Positions 1-6,337 are shown, counted from the stretch's first letter. The stretch is DNA of 9,690 bases from Clostridiales bacterium DTU092 (GCA_001513505.1 LFTM01000269.1:1-9690), one strand, 5' to 3'. Translations and numbers: made by a program. Notes: generated by a model from the sequence alone, not told the origin.

Positions 1-276
1 GGGGGAGGAATGTATGTCAATCCAGAAGGTTCTATTGACGACGGGTATATTGATGTAATTTTGATAAAACCCGTTCCCCGTTATAAATTCCTTTTTCTGT
101 TTCCTAAGTTTATAAAAGGCCAGCATCTTGATCTGCCCTATGTAACCACCTTTAAGTGCAGAAGCATTAATATAAAAAGTAATGATGCCCTCCCAATAAA
201 CGGGGATGGTGATATTATAGCAACGACTCCTGTGCGGTTTTCCGTTTCTGATAAACCTATACTGGTCTTTCAGTAA
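1..276 (+). CDS. Diacylglycerol kinase-like lipid kinase, C-terminal part (5' truncated)
   Basis: The reading frame is open from the first base (GGG GGA GGA ATG) and ends at TAA 274-276, so the gene begins upstream of the window and the internal ATG at 10 is not a start. About 91 residues are visible. The opening Gly-Gly-Gly-Met followed by NPEGSIDDGYIDVI matches the C-terminal beta-sandwich domain of the YegS/BmrU/DagK family, where a GGG-M-x-x-x-P-x-A/G-x-x-DG-x-L/I-DV stretch is conserved. Near the end INGDGD corresponds to the family's D-G-E region. These enzymes phosphorylate diacylglycerol or related lipids with ATP at the inner membrane face. The catalytic domain with its nucleotide-binding GGDGT motif is outside the window, so the exact substrate cannot be judged. 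The DUF4446 gene begins 34 bp downstream on the same strand, suggesting cotranscription. Confidence 0.8.
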   Translation, partial: GGGMYVNPEGSIDDGYIDVILIKPVPRYKFLFLFPKFIKGQHLDLPYVTTFKCRSINIKSNDALPINGDGDIIATTPVRFSVSDKPILVFQ

Positions 277-310
277 TCAACACCAGGTTGTTTTGAAATG
301 GAGGATTAAC

Positions 311-802
311 ATGAACTTATACCAATTAATTGAAGAATATAATAACTATATTGTTATAATAGCTGTCTCCGTATCTATATTGTCTTTGATTGCTGTGATT
401 ATTAATTCTATAAGAACAAGAAATATAATCCGGAGATACAAACGGCTGATGAGGGGAATGGACAACAAAAACCTTGAAGCCATGTTATTGAATCAAATCG
501 GCATGATAGAAAATGCCACAACCAGAATTGAAAACTTAGAGCAGAGACAAAAAGCTATCGTTCGTAACCTGGAGTCATGTTTGCAAAATGTAAGTTTAAT
601 AAGATACAATCCCTTTGAACAAATGGGCAGCGATCTAAGCTTTTCTGCTGCTTTACTGGATAAAAAGGGTGATGGAATTGTTCTGACTGGTTTGTTTACC
701 AGACATTCATCTTCAGTATATGCAAAACCAATAAAGAGCAAAACTTCAAGTTATCCATTATCCCAGGAAGAAATGGAAGCCATAGAAAAAGCCATGAGTT
801 AA
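311..802 (+). CDS. DUF4446 family membrane protein
   Basis: A 163-residue protein of unknown function. Residues about 12-34 form one hydrophobic membrane segment followed by a basic stretch (RTRNIIRRYKR), which predicts a cytoplasmic C-terminal part. Residues about 52-92 look like a coiled coil. The conserved DUF4446 core follows at 97-163: an IRYNPF motif, SDLSFSAALLDKKGDGIVLTG, a YAKPI element and the closing PLSQEEMEAIEKA. The start at 311 is preferred over an in-frame ATG at 293, because TGGAGG at 299-304 sits 6 nt before 311, whereas the 293 start would put that ribosome binding site inside the gene. Family assignment rests on these motifs. The family often lies near parAB and yyaC in Clostridia, as here, but no biochemical role can be inferred. 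Confidence 0.85.
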   Translation: MNLYQLIEEYNNYIVIIAVSVSILSLIAVIINSIRTRNIIRRYKRLMRGMDNKNLEAMLLNQIGMIENATTRIENLEQRQKAIVRNLESCLQNVSLIRYNPFEQMGSDLSFSAALLDKKGDGIVLTGLFTRHSSSVYAKPIKSKTSSYPLSQEEMEAIEKAMS

Positions 803-850
803 AAATTCCGGGTTTTAACCCCACAGCTGGATCTGTTCTGTATAGAATAT

Positions 851-887
851 CACCTTCCGGTCAAAATAATGACCGGAGGTGTTTTTT
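851..887 (+). terminator. Intrinsic terminator overlapping the UPF0180 ribosome binding site
   Basis: The arms 851-863 and 870-881 pair over 12 bp with one bulged T (856) around a 6-nt loop (864-869). Six T residues follow at once (882-887). This is the form of a rho-independent terminator for the upstream lipid kinase-DUF4446 unit. The 3' arm contains GGAGG (875-879), the Shine-Dalgarno of the next gene, and its ATG is at 888. The folded RNA would hide the ribosome binding site, and termination would occur just at the start codon. Confidence 0.75.
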
Positions 888-1178
888 ATGAAGGTTATAG
901 CTGTGCAAAGAGGGTTGGAGCAAATAATGAATCAATTGAACAAATTAGGATACAAAACCGTATATTATGATGAAATTGATTCACCGGTAGACGCTCTTGT
1001 TTATATTCAGGATAATGATGCGAATTCTCTTGTAAACATCAATCAACTTTTAAGCCAGCAAAATCTTACACCGGCTTATCCGGGTTCACATGGCACAGTT
1101 TTAATCAATGCCAATAACAAAAGCATTAATGACATTGTTCAAATAATAGAAAACCGTGTATACAGCCCTCTATTCTAA
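888..1178 (+). CDS. UPF0180 family small protein (YkuS-like)
   Basis: A 96-residue soluble protein with no signal peptide or membrane segment. The beginning (MKVIAVQRGLEQIMNQLNKLGYKTV) and the segment GTVLINANNKSINDIVQIIENR near the end match the UPF0180/YkuS pattern of an N-terminal alpha/beta unit and a closing VINAxGxTxEEI-like helix. B. subtilis YkuS is slightly shorter, about 80 residues. Function is unknown. The ATG at 888 is chosen over an in-frame GTG at 879 because GGAGG at 875-879 is correctly spaced for 888 (8 nt) and overlaps the GTG. The ribosome binding site is embedded in the terminator hairpin at 851-887, so expression probably depends on readthrough, unfolding or a promoter very close to the gene. 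The stop codon overlaps the end of convergent yyaC by 4 nt. Confidence 0.8.
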   Translation: MKVIAVQRGLEQIMNQLNKLGYKTVYYDEIDSPVDALVYIQDNDANSLVNINQLLSQQNLTPAYPGSHGTVLINANNKSINDIVQIIENRVYSPLF

Positions 1179-1750
1179 TGGCTTAAACAGTTGCCTATCA
1201 TCTTTCTTAAACCTACATATATTCCGGTACTGATAGCATCAGCCATTTCCATAACCAAACTAAGTCTGGTGTTTTGTAAAACCAGATATTCCGCAAAGCC
1301 ACCCACATTAACGATACCTACTATATGCATATGGCCAACTTTTGGCAGCCTCTTGTTTACTCCCGCACCCGGAGTCAAAGGCCCTGCGTCTATAACAATA
1401 CTCCCAATCCTGTCCAGCCCTCCCAGGCATGCATCAACAGCAATTATAAAAGGTTTTTTATATGAAGTATTGATTTCTTCCAGTACATCTTTCAGATTCT
1501 TTGCATGTACAGGGTTTTGCAATGTACCGTAAATAAAAACATCGTTTGTATTTAAAGCTTTAAGTTTATATCCTACCAGTGGTCCAAGACAATCACCTGT
1601 TGAGCGGTCTGTCCCGATACACAGCAGTATTATGTTTGAATAGTCAAATGTATATGTTAACTTAAATATGCGCGTAAAACTGTTATAAAACTGAAATAAA
1701 GCATCAGGGCTCTTAATATTTATAACAGCTTTTTCATGTCCGAAAGGCAA
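1175..1750 (-). CDS. yyaC: Sporulation protein YyaC (spore protease YyaC family)
   Basis: A 191-residue protein of the YyaC/DUF1256 family, annotated in Firmicutes as a putative sporulation protein related in fold to the GPR germination protease and HybD-type maturation proteases. Recognisable blocks are CIGTDRSTGDCLGPLVG at 44-60, AVDACLGG at 104-111 and PGAGVNKRLPKVGHMHIVGIVNVGGF at about 127-152. The acidic residues in the first two blocks are where the related proteases bind metal, but activity of YyaC itself is not something I can claim. The start is TTG at 1750, supported by a strong GGGAGG ribosome binding site 7 nt upstream; the nearby ATG at 1737 is out of frame. In B. subtilis yyaC also lies close to soj-spo0J, so the neighbourhood is conserved. 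The gene runs convergently into the UPF0180 gene with a 4-nt overlap and no terminator between them. No sporulation sigma-factor promoter was confidently recognised upstream. Confidence 0.9.
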   Translation of the reverse strand: MPFGHEKAVINIKSPDALFQFYNSFTRIFKLTYTFDYSNIILLCIGTDRSTGDCLGPLVGYKLKALNTNDVFIYGTLQNPVHAKNLKDVLEEINTSYKKPFIIAVDACLGGLDRIGSIVIDAGPLTPGAGVNKRLPKVGHMHIVGIVNVGGFAEYLVLQNTRLSLVMEMADAISTGIYVGLRKMIGNCLSH

Positions 1751-1757
1751 TATAATT

Positions 1758-1764
1758 CCTCCCT
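1758..1764 (-). promoter_or_regulatory. Ribosome binding site fixing the TTG start of yyaC
   Basis: On the minus strand the sequence reads AGGGAGG, then 7 nt, then TTG (1750-1748). This near-ideal Shine-Dalgarno supports a TTG start, and there is no in-frame ATG nearby. Confidence 0.75.
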
Positions 1765-1931
1765 AATTTTTACCATCAGATTTAAACACGCTCCATAATT
1801 ATCTGCCGGTACATCAACAGTATTTAGTCTGAACATAAAGTTTTACAACGACTACATATATTTATGAGCAGTTAAGCTGTTTATATTCCAAAATTTAAAT
1901 GATGTTCTTATTAAATAATTTGAAGGAATTT

Positions 1932-1960
1932 TTGTCTTTTTAACGAAATATGAATATATT
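1932..1960 (+). promoter_or_regulatory. Candidate sigma-A promoter for the DUF5711-like/cvpA unit
   Basis: TTGTCT (1932-1937, 4 of 6 to TTGACA), a 17-bp spacer and TATATT (1955-1960, 5 of 6 to TATAAT) lie 42 bp before the ATG at 2003. The leader would be about 35 nt. The whole divergent region 1751-2002 is very AT-rich, so chance matches are likely, but the spacing and position fit well. Nothing else convincing was found there. Confidence 0.45.
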
Positions 1961-2002
1961 GCAGTTTTTGTTTTTTTATATGCAATCGCGTTGGAGGTTG
2001 TA

Positions 2003-3136
2003 ATGAAGGTTCTAAGAATAATTTTGACTTTTTTTATTATCGGTGCTGTTGTCATAATGGGATTGTATTTTTTAAAACCCAATTTTTTTATAAAGCAAGA
2101 GGTTTTATATACATCTCCTTCAACCGTGCCGGTCCAGTTGGATAACAATGCAGAAATACACTTTTTTAAAAATGGATTTGCGGTTACATCTGGTGACACG
2201 AAATTCTTCACATATGAGGGTGATGAAGTTAGCCCGCCCTTTTCTGACGAGGAGCTTGAAAATATGGGTAGCCTGCCCGTTATTAATATATCAACCGGGG
2301 GTTATGCCCTTGTAAATAACAGATATTTATACAATACATCTAAAACTCCATTTGAAATGGTATACAAAATTCCTGACGAGTATGAGGGGTGGGATGTAAA
2401 AGAACTGGATGACATGCTAATAGTAGTCCTGAAAGATTCGGACGACCAATTAAAACCACAATTGTTAAAAAAAGGTGGATCTGTTCCCGCTGATTTAAGT
2501 GGTATGGAATACTCTTGTTATCTGGAGACTTCCTATAACAGTTCAAACAAACTGATATCGGTTCTCACTATTGCCACCGATGCCCCTAATCCTTCAACAC
2601 GGGTATTCCATTATGCAGACGGTAATTCTCCCTATGGTGTGTTATCCCTTGATGACATAACCTTTTATAAAATTTATAGTATACATAACAGTATTGTTCT
2701 GATTGGCATTCACCAGATAATGTGTTACAATATTGATGGCTCCCATATGTGGACTTTGCATAGCCCTAATTGCTATGTCCATCAGCATGTAAACCTGAAT
2801 AATGATTTACTGCTTTATTTTAATAAGGCAAGATTTAATAAAGCAAATGTGATTTACATTAATGAAACCGGCGAAATGGAAACAAAAGAATTTCCTCATG
2901 GATTAACCAGCGTACAGACATACAAAAATGGACATATACTCGCCCTTGACAAAAATAATATACTGGTATTAAACCGTAAAGGAAATATTGAGGAGAAATA
3001 TGTGTTGGATATTTCCCCGATAAAGTTGTTTTGGACCCCTTTTTCACCAAATCATATGTATGTTATAGACAAGGAAAATCTTCTGCATATATATGTATTG
3101 GGGAGATCTAATGCGCGAAAGGATGAAAACTCATGA
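2003..3136 (+). CDS. Membrane-anchored beta-propeller-like protein (probable DUF5711)
   Basis: A 377-residue protein with a short positive N-terminus, one hydrophobic segment at about 5-24 and no lipobox cysteine, so it is likely anchored in the membrane with the rest outside the cell. The remainder shows about seven or eight degenerate units in which hydrophobic strands alternate with Gly/Asp/Asn turns, for example NGFAVTSGDTKFFTYEGDEV, GGYALVNNRYLYNT, SIVLIGIHQIMCYNIDG, GHILALDKNNILVLNRKGN and HMYVIDKENLLHIYVLG. This is typical of PQQ-like or WD-like beta-propellers. The pairing with a CvpA gene fits the clostridial DUF5711 family; I am moderately sure of that name. Start ATG 2003 follows GGAGG (1993-1997) with a 5-nt spacer; an in-frame TTG at 1991 overlaps that site and is rejected. 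The stop overlaps the next start as ATGA, indicating translational coupling. Function is unknown, with a cell-surface or envelope role inferred only. Confidence 0.7.
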   Translation: MKVLRIILTFFIIGAVVIMGLYFLKPNFFIKQEVLYTSPSTVPVQLDNNAEIHFFKNGFAVTSGDTKFFTYEGDEVSPPFSDEELENMGSLPVINISTGGYALVNNRYLYNTSKTPFEMVYKIPDEYEGWDVKELDDMLIVVLKDSDDQLKPQLLKKGGSVPADLSGMEYSCYLETSYNSSNKLISVLTIATDAPNPSTRVFHYADGNSPYGVLSLDDITFYKIYSIHNSIVLIGIHQIMCYNIDGSHMWTLHSPNCYVHQHVNLNNDLLLYFNKARFNKANVIYINETGEMETKEFPHGLTSVQTYKNGHILALDKNNILVLNRKGNIEEKYVLDISPIKLFWTPFSPNHMYVIDKENLLHIYVLGRSNARKDENS

Positions 3137-3837
3137 ATTATATAGATTACTTTATATTGGCTATTTTATTTATTTCAGCATTATATGGTATTTATAATGG
3201 ATTTGTTGTTTCCTTTCTAGGTGCAATATCCTTTTTTATTTCCTGGATAGGTTCCTTTATTTTCTATCCTCTGGTTTCAAAACTGCTATTAGTTAAATAC
3301 CCTGATTTATTAGATAAAATAATATATTACACCGAAGGTGCTTCCAGGATTAAATCTATTGAAGAAAGAGCCATATCTGCCTTTTCGCTGAATCAAAATC
3401 AGATAACCGATATAGTCAACCGTGCCGAACTTCCACCCCCGTTTGACCGTCTTATATTATCCAATTTAACAAATCAGAATATTGACCAGATAAGCACAGT
3501 TGGTGATTATTTTAACTATACCGTTGCATCTATTATTTTAAATATGATTTGCTTTTTGCTATTATTCGTTATAATTAGAATTGTATGTTCGATATTGATT
3601 TCAATTGCAAAAGACGTTGTTGGTTTGCCCGTGCTTAAACGTAACGATCAAGTACTTGCTGCTGTTATGGGTGTGATAAATGGAGCATTTTTAGTTTTCT
3701 TTATAGTTTCGCTGGTTCCAATTCTGCTGACATTAGCTCCTTTTGAAAATTTTTATACATACATTGAGGATTCTACGTTAAGTAACTTTTTCTTTAAATA
3801 CAATATCTTTACCAATCTGGTGAAAGGGTATATATGA
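3133..3837 (+). CDS. CvpA family membrane protein
   Basis: A 234-residue integral membrane protein. Hydrophobic segments lie at about 5-22, 24-48, 130-156 and 172-201, with a long polar stretch (about 55-125) between the second and third. The order fits the CvpA (colicin V production) family: an N-terminal YIDYFILAILFISALYGIYNGF unit with the typical Tyr/Arg-Gly-Phe turn, then a GLPVLKRNDQVLAAVMGVINGAFLVFF unit like the conserved L-P-x-L-x-x-x-N-x-x-x-G region. The loop is longer than in E. coli CvpA (about 160 residues), which is common in Firmicutes. CvpA-family proteins are linked to envelope homeostasis and secretion, but no reaction is established. The ATG overlaps the preceding stop (ATGA, 3133-3136), with AAAGGA 9 nt upstream as ribosome binding site. 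No terminator directly follows the stop. Confidence 0.85.
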   Translation: MNYIDYFILAILFISALYGIYNGFVVSFLGAISFFISWIGSFIFYPLVSKLLLVKYPDLLDKIIYYTEGASRIKSIEERAISAFSLNQNQITDIVNRAELPPPFDRLILSNLTNQNIDQISTVGDYFNYTVASIILNMICFLLLFVIIRIVCSILISIAKDVVGLPVLKRNDQVLAAVMGVINGAFLVFFIVSLVPILLTLAPFENFYTYIEDSTLSNFFFKYNIFTNLVKGYI

Positions 3838-4021
3838 TTATTTGCCGTACGCAGATAATAATGCTTTTGATAATTTCCTGACATCCATTAGCTAAATGTG
3901 AGCTGTTTATTTCGGTACGATAGTTTTATCTGCTTATTGAATAACTGCTTATCAAATAAAATACAGAATAAATAAGGAAATAATATTTATTTAATTTAAT
4001 ACTGTAAAATCCACTGATATT

Positions 4022-4061
4022 TATATCTCAGCAGAATCCGTAATCGGTATGCTGAGATATA
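4022..4061. repeat. 12-bp inverted repeat downstream of cvpA
   Basis: Arms at 4022-4033 and 4050-4061 (core ATATCTCAGCA/TGCTGAGATAT) are perfectly complementary and enclose 16 nt, within which CCG and CGG can extend the fold by 3 bp. No T-tract follows on either strand, so it is not a typical intrinsic terminator. It could still end or stabilise the cvpA transcript, or be a protein-binding site. Confidence 0.6.
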
Positions 4062-4249
4062 TTTATATTGAGAAAATATTATACAAACCTGTAACTATGC
4101 GCAAAATGTACACGACACTTTTGATACTGTACCGAATAGCCTGCTATTATATTTTTTAACATGTATAGCTTATATAATAAATGCTGAGAAGGAAAATAAG
4201 TTTGCATACTTTTATAATAGAAATTTAATTTGTTTCGTGATTGGATTGA

Positions 4250-4263
4250 ATTTCAATTGAAAT
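4250..4263. repeat. Perfect 14-bp palindrome with a Noc-site-like outline
   Basis: ATTTCAATTGAAAT is its own reverse complement. Its outer ATTTC and GAAAT match those of the B. subtilis Noc binding site ATTTCCCGGGAAAT, while the central four bases differ (AATT instead of CCGG). The palindrome is certain; a binding function is speculative. Confidence 0.4.
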
Positions 4264-4500
4264 ATAAATATATAAAAATTACTTCCACTTTTAAGTTTTC
4301 TTTTAAACTACATAGAAAAAACTTAATACATTTGGCCCGGATACCAAAACGTTTACAAAAAAACACAGGTGCTTTATGTAATGATAATACTTACTTTATA
4401 TCCTGATTTGTAAGATATATATAACAGTTACATTAAATATAGATTAATGATATGCAAATCTGCCATTGGGATGTACTATAAAATTTTTTCTTAACCTCTT

Positions 4501-4543
4501 AAAAAGCTGGAAGCTGCTATTTTAATAAATAGCAGCTTCCAGC
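4501..4543 (-). terminator. Intrinsic terminator of the parA-parB unit
   Basis: Arms at 4506-4522 and 4527-4543 form a perfect 17-bp stem with a 4-nt loop. On the minus strand it is followed by TTTTT (4505-4501), so it ends leftward transcription from parB about 130 bp after the parB stop. On the plus strand the following CTTCTTTT is a weaker T-tract, so some activity against transcription arriving from cvpA is possible. Confidence 0.88.
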
Positions 4544-4618
4544 ATCCTTCTTTTGAAAAATATTGTCCATGCTGATATGTAGATTAGATTGGCACAAACC
4601 GAAGACAAACTCTTTCAA

Positions 4619-4634
4619 TGTTTCACGTGAAACA
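4619..4634. promoter_or_regulatory. parS: parS site 1
   Basis: TGTTTCACGTGAAACA is an exact match to the canonical 16-bp parS palindrome bound by ParB/Spo0J, and AAT/ATT flanks extend it to a 20-bp palindrome at 4617-4636. ParB loads here and spreads as a CTP-dependent clamp, helping to recruit SMC and to direct ParA-driven origin segregation. It lies in the 3' untranslated region of parB, 35 bp beyond the stop. Confidence 0.95.
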
Positions 4635-4651
4635 TTTTATTGTGCCATTAA

Positions 4652-4667
4652 TGTTTCACGTGAAACA
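4652..4667. promoter_or_regulatory. parS: parS site 2
   Basis: A second exact TGTTTCACGTGAAACA, again within a 20-bp palindrome (4650-4669), only 2 bp from the parB stop codon. Its centre is 33 bp from that of site 1, about three helical turns. The downstream flank CATTTTAT is also shared by both copies, so the repeated unit is longer than parS itself. Confidence 0.95.
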
Positions 4668-4669
4668 TT

Positions 4670-5527
4670 TTATCGTTTCATTCTATCCATTATTCTTTCA
4701 AGATCTTCATTACTATAGTATTCTATCTGTATTATTCCTCTTTTCCTTCCGGGTTTTATTGTTACTCTTGTTCCAAAGTATTCTTCCAAATTTTCTTCAA
4801 TTTCGATTAAATAGCTTGGCTTTGCGGTATTTGCAGCACCTTTTTGCTTTTTGTCTTCACCCTCAAGTCTTTTTGCCAAATTCTCAGCTTCACGAACGCT
4901 TAAATCATTTTCTATAATATTTTTTACCAATATATCTCTTAATGTATGATCACGTAAGCTTAGTAATGCTCTTGCGTGGCCGGGCGTAATTAACCCGTCC
5001 TCTATATGTTTTATTATTTCTTCACTTAGTGTAAGAAGCCTAAGTGAATTTGATACAGCCGGTCTGCTCCAACCTATTCTTTCCGCCACCTCTTCCTGAG
5101 TAAGGCCATATTCTTCAATTAATTGTTTAATTCCCTGGGCTTCTTCGATAGGATTCAAGTCTTCACGCTGAAGATTTTCTATTAAAGCAATTTCTACGAC
5201 CTCATTCTCACTTATATCACGTATTATCGCCGGAATATGGGTTAATCCGGCTATTCTTGCTGCACGCCATCGTCTTTCACCCACAACAATCATATATCTT
5301 TCTTTATTTGGTTTTACAATTATCGGCTGTACAACTCCGTGTTGTTTAATAGATTCAGCAAGCTCCTTTATCTTTTCCTGATCAAATTTTTTTCTTGGTT
5401 GATCTGTGTTTGGATCGATTTGATTTATTGCAATTTCCTGTACATGTCCACTCTGAGCATCGGTATCCAGCTCATCAATTGACGGAAGCAGAGCATCTAA
5501 GCCTTTACCCAGTCCTCGCCTTGCCAT
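4670..5527 (-). CDS. parB: Chromosome partitioning protein ParB (Spo0J)
   Basis: A 285-residue ParB, a DNA-binding CTPase clamp that nucleates at parS. The N-terminus MARRGLGKGLDALLP is the conserved basic peptide that stimulates ParA ATPase activity. The CTP-binding domain follows, with QPRKKF (43-48), GERRWRA (83-89) and ENLQREDLNPIEEA (117-130). The helix-turn-helix (about 140-167, GLTQEEVAERIGWSRPAVSN) binds parS, and a C-terminal dimerisation domain lies at about 235-285. Positions that separate ParB from Noc read R155, S161, T166 and G183. The Arg and Gly are ParB-like; Ser and Thr differ from the Thr and Ala of Caulobacter ParB. The ATG shares one base with the parA stop (TAATG), with an AGGAG site 8 nt upstream inside parA, so translation is coupled. 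Two parS sites follow directly. Confidence 0.97.
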   Translation of the reverse strand: MARRGLGKGLDALLPSIDELDTDAQSGHVQEIAINQIDPNTDQPRKKFDQEKIKELAESIKQHGVVQPIIVKPNKERYMIVVGERRWRAARIAGLTHIPAIIRDISENEVVEIALIENLQREDLNPIEEAQGIKQLIEEYGLTQEEVAERIGWSRPAVSNSLRLLTLSEEIIKHIEDGLITPGHARALLSLRDHTLRDILVKNIIENDLSVREAENLAKRLEGEDKKQKGAANTAKPSYLIEIEENLEEYFGTRVTIKPGRKRGIIQIEYYSNEDLERIMDRMKR

Positions 5528-6300
5528 TATATCAACTCCTCATTATTTTCTAGAAACTCTTCTGCCAGTTCATTGTATGCAACTGCACCAACACATTTCG
5601 GATCGTATAATGTTATCGGCATTCCATGACTTGGTGCTTCACCAAGTCTCACATTTCTCGGTATTATTGATCTATACACTTTATCTCTGAAATGCTTTTT
5701 TACATCTTCTACGACTTGTATTGAAAGGTTTGTTCTTGCATCAAACATTGTTAATACAACGCCCTCTATTTCCAACAAAGGGTTCAAATTCTTTTTCACA
5801 AGACTTATGGTGTTAATTAGCTGACTTAAACCTTCCAAAGCATAGTATTCACACTGTATCGGAACAATTACTTTATCCGATGCAGTCAAAGCATTAATTG
5901 TAAGCAGACCAAGGGAGGGGGGACAGTCAATAAATATGTAATCATAGTCGCTATTTATATTTTCAATTGCTTTCTTTAATATAGTTTCCCTTGCCATCAT
6001 GGGTACCAGTTCAATCTCTGCACCTGCCAATTCCAGCTTTGATACTATAATGTCCAGGTTTTCTATCTGTGTTTTTACAATTGTTTCGTTTATATCAATG
6101 CCATTTACCAGAACATCGTATATTGAATATTTAATCTCGTTTTTTTCAATTCCAAATCCACTGGTGGTATTACCTTGTGGATCTATATCTATAACAAGTA
6201 CTTTTCGTCCTTTGCTTGCTATGCAGGCGCTTAAATTTACATTGGTAGTAGTTTTCCCGACTCCTCCTTTTTGGTTTGCAATAGAAATTATTTTGGACAT
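5527..6300 (-). CDS. parA: Chromosome partitioning ATPase ParA (Soj)
   Basis: A 257-residue ParA/Soj ATPase, the usual size for chromosomal Soj proteins, which lack the extra N-terminal DNA-binding domain of plasmid ParA type Ia. The deviant Walker A motif KGGVGKTT is at 11-18 with its signature lysine, Walker A' DIDPQGN at 38-44, and Walker B FIDCPPSLG at 123-131. The RNVRLGEAPSHG block (about 215-226) is typical of Soj. In the ATP state it dimerises and binds DNA non-specifically; ParB stimulates hydrolysis, giving segregation, and in Bacillus the protein also influences DnaA. The ATG at 6300 is preceded by AAGGAG with an 8-nt spacer. It is separated from noc by a terminator and has its own candidate promoters, so parA-parB is probably an independent two-gene operon. 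Confidence 0.97.
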   Translation of the reverse strand: MSKIISIANQKGGVGKTTTNVNLSACIASKGRKVLVIDIDPQGNTTSGFGIEKNEIKYSIYDVLVNGIDINETIVKTQIENLDIIVSKLELAGAEIELVPMMARETILKKAIENINSDYDYIFIDCPPSLGLLTINALTASDKVIVPIQCEYYALEGLSQLINTISLVKKNLNPLLEIEGVVLTMFDARTNLSIQVVEDVKKHFRDKVYRSIIPRNVRLGEAPSHGMPITLYDPKCVGAVAYNELAEEFLENNEELI

Positions 6301-6337
6301 GGAAACATCTCCTTCTTATTGATGCCTTTCATCTCCT

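Larger units (their letters stand above)
3838..4500. other. Long AT-rich non-coding interval
   Basis: About 660 bp with no reading frame that combines reasonable length with a ribosome binding site; the longest candidates are about 15 codons. It contains a long inverted repeat at 4022-4061 and a 14-bp palindrome at 4250-4263. No DnaA-box cluster, tRNA, known riboswitch or intact transposase was recognised. The interval separates the converging cvpA and parAB units and could hold a decayed gene or element, which cannot be shown from the sequence alone. Confidence 0.6.

Noticed and set aside
1191..1532. Plus-strand open frame of 113 codons.
   Set aside because: It is antisense to the conserved core of yyaC and has no recognisable protein features.
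1852..2211. Minus-strand open frame of 119 codons across the divergent promoter region.
   Set aside because: It covers the start of the propeller-like gene in antisense, has no family resemblance, and shows the low-complexity composition of AT-rich spacer.
4100..4135. Possible insertion-sequence end (GTACA...TGTAC around an ACACTTTTGATA stretch).
   Set aside because: The inverted match is only 5 bp, no transposase remnant or second end was seen, and no target duplication is visible.
3838..4500. Replication origin with DnaA boxes.
   Set aside because: The region is AT-rich and near parAB, but no TTATCCACA-type cluster was found on either strand; the best single match was 7 of 9 (TTATACAAA near 4080).
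4618..4917. Plus-strand open frame of 99 codons that begins with a repeated FHVKHFIV peptide.
   Set aside because: The repeat is just the translation of the two parS sites, and the rest is antisense to parB. It has no ribosome binding site of its own.
5999..6322. Plus-strand open frame of 107 codons opposite parA.
   Set aside because: It mirrors the highly conserved Walker A region of ParA, which explains the open frame. No start signal was seen.
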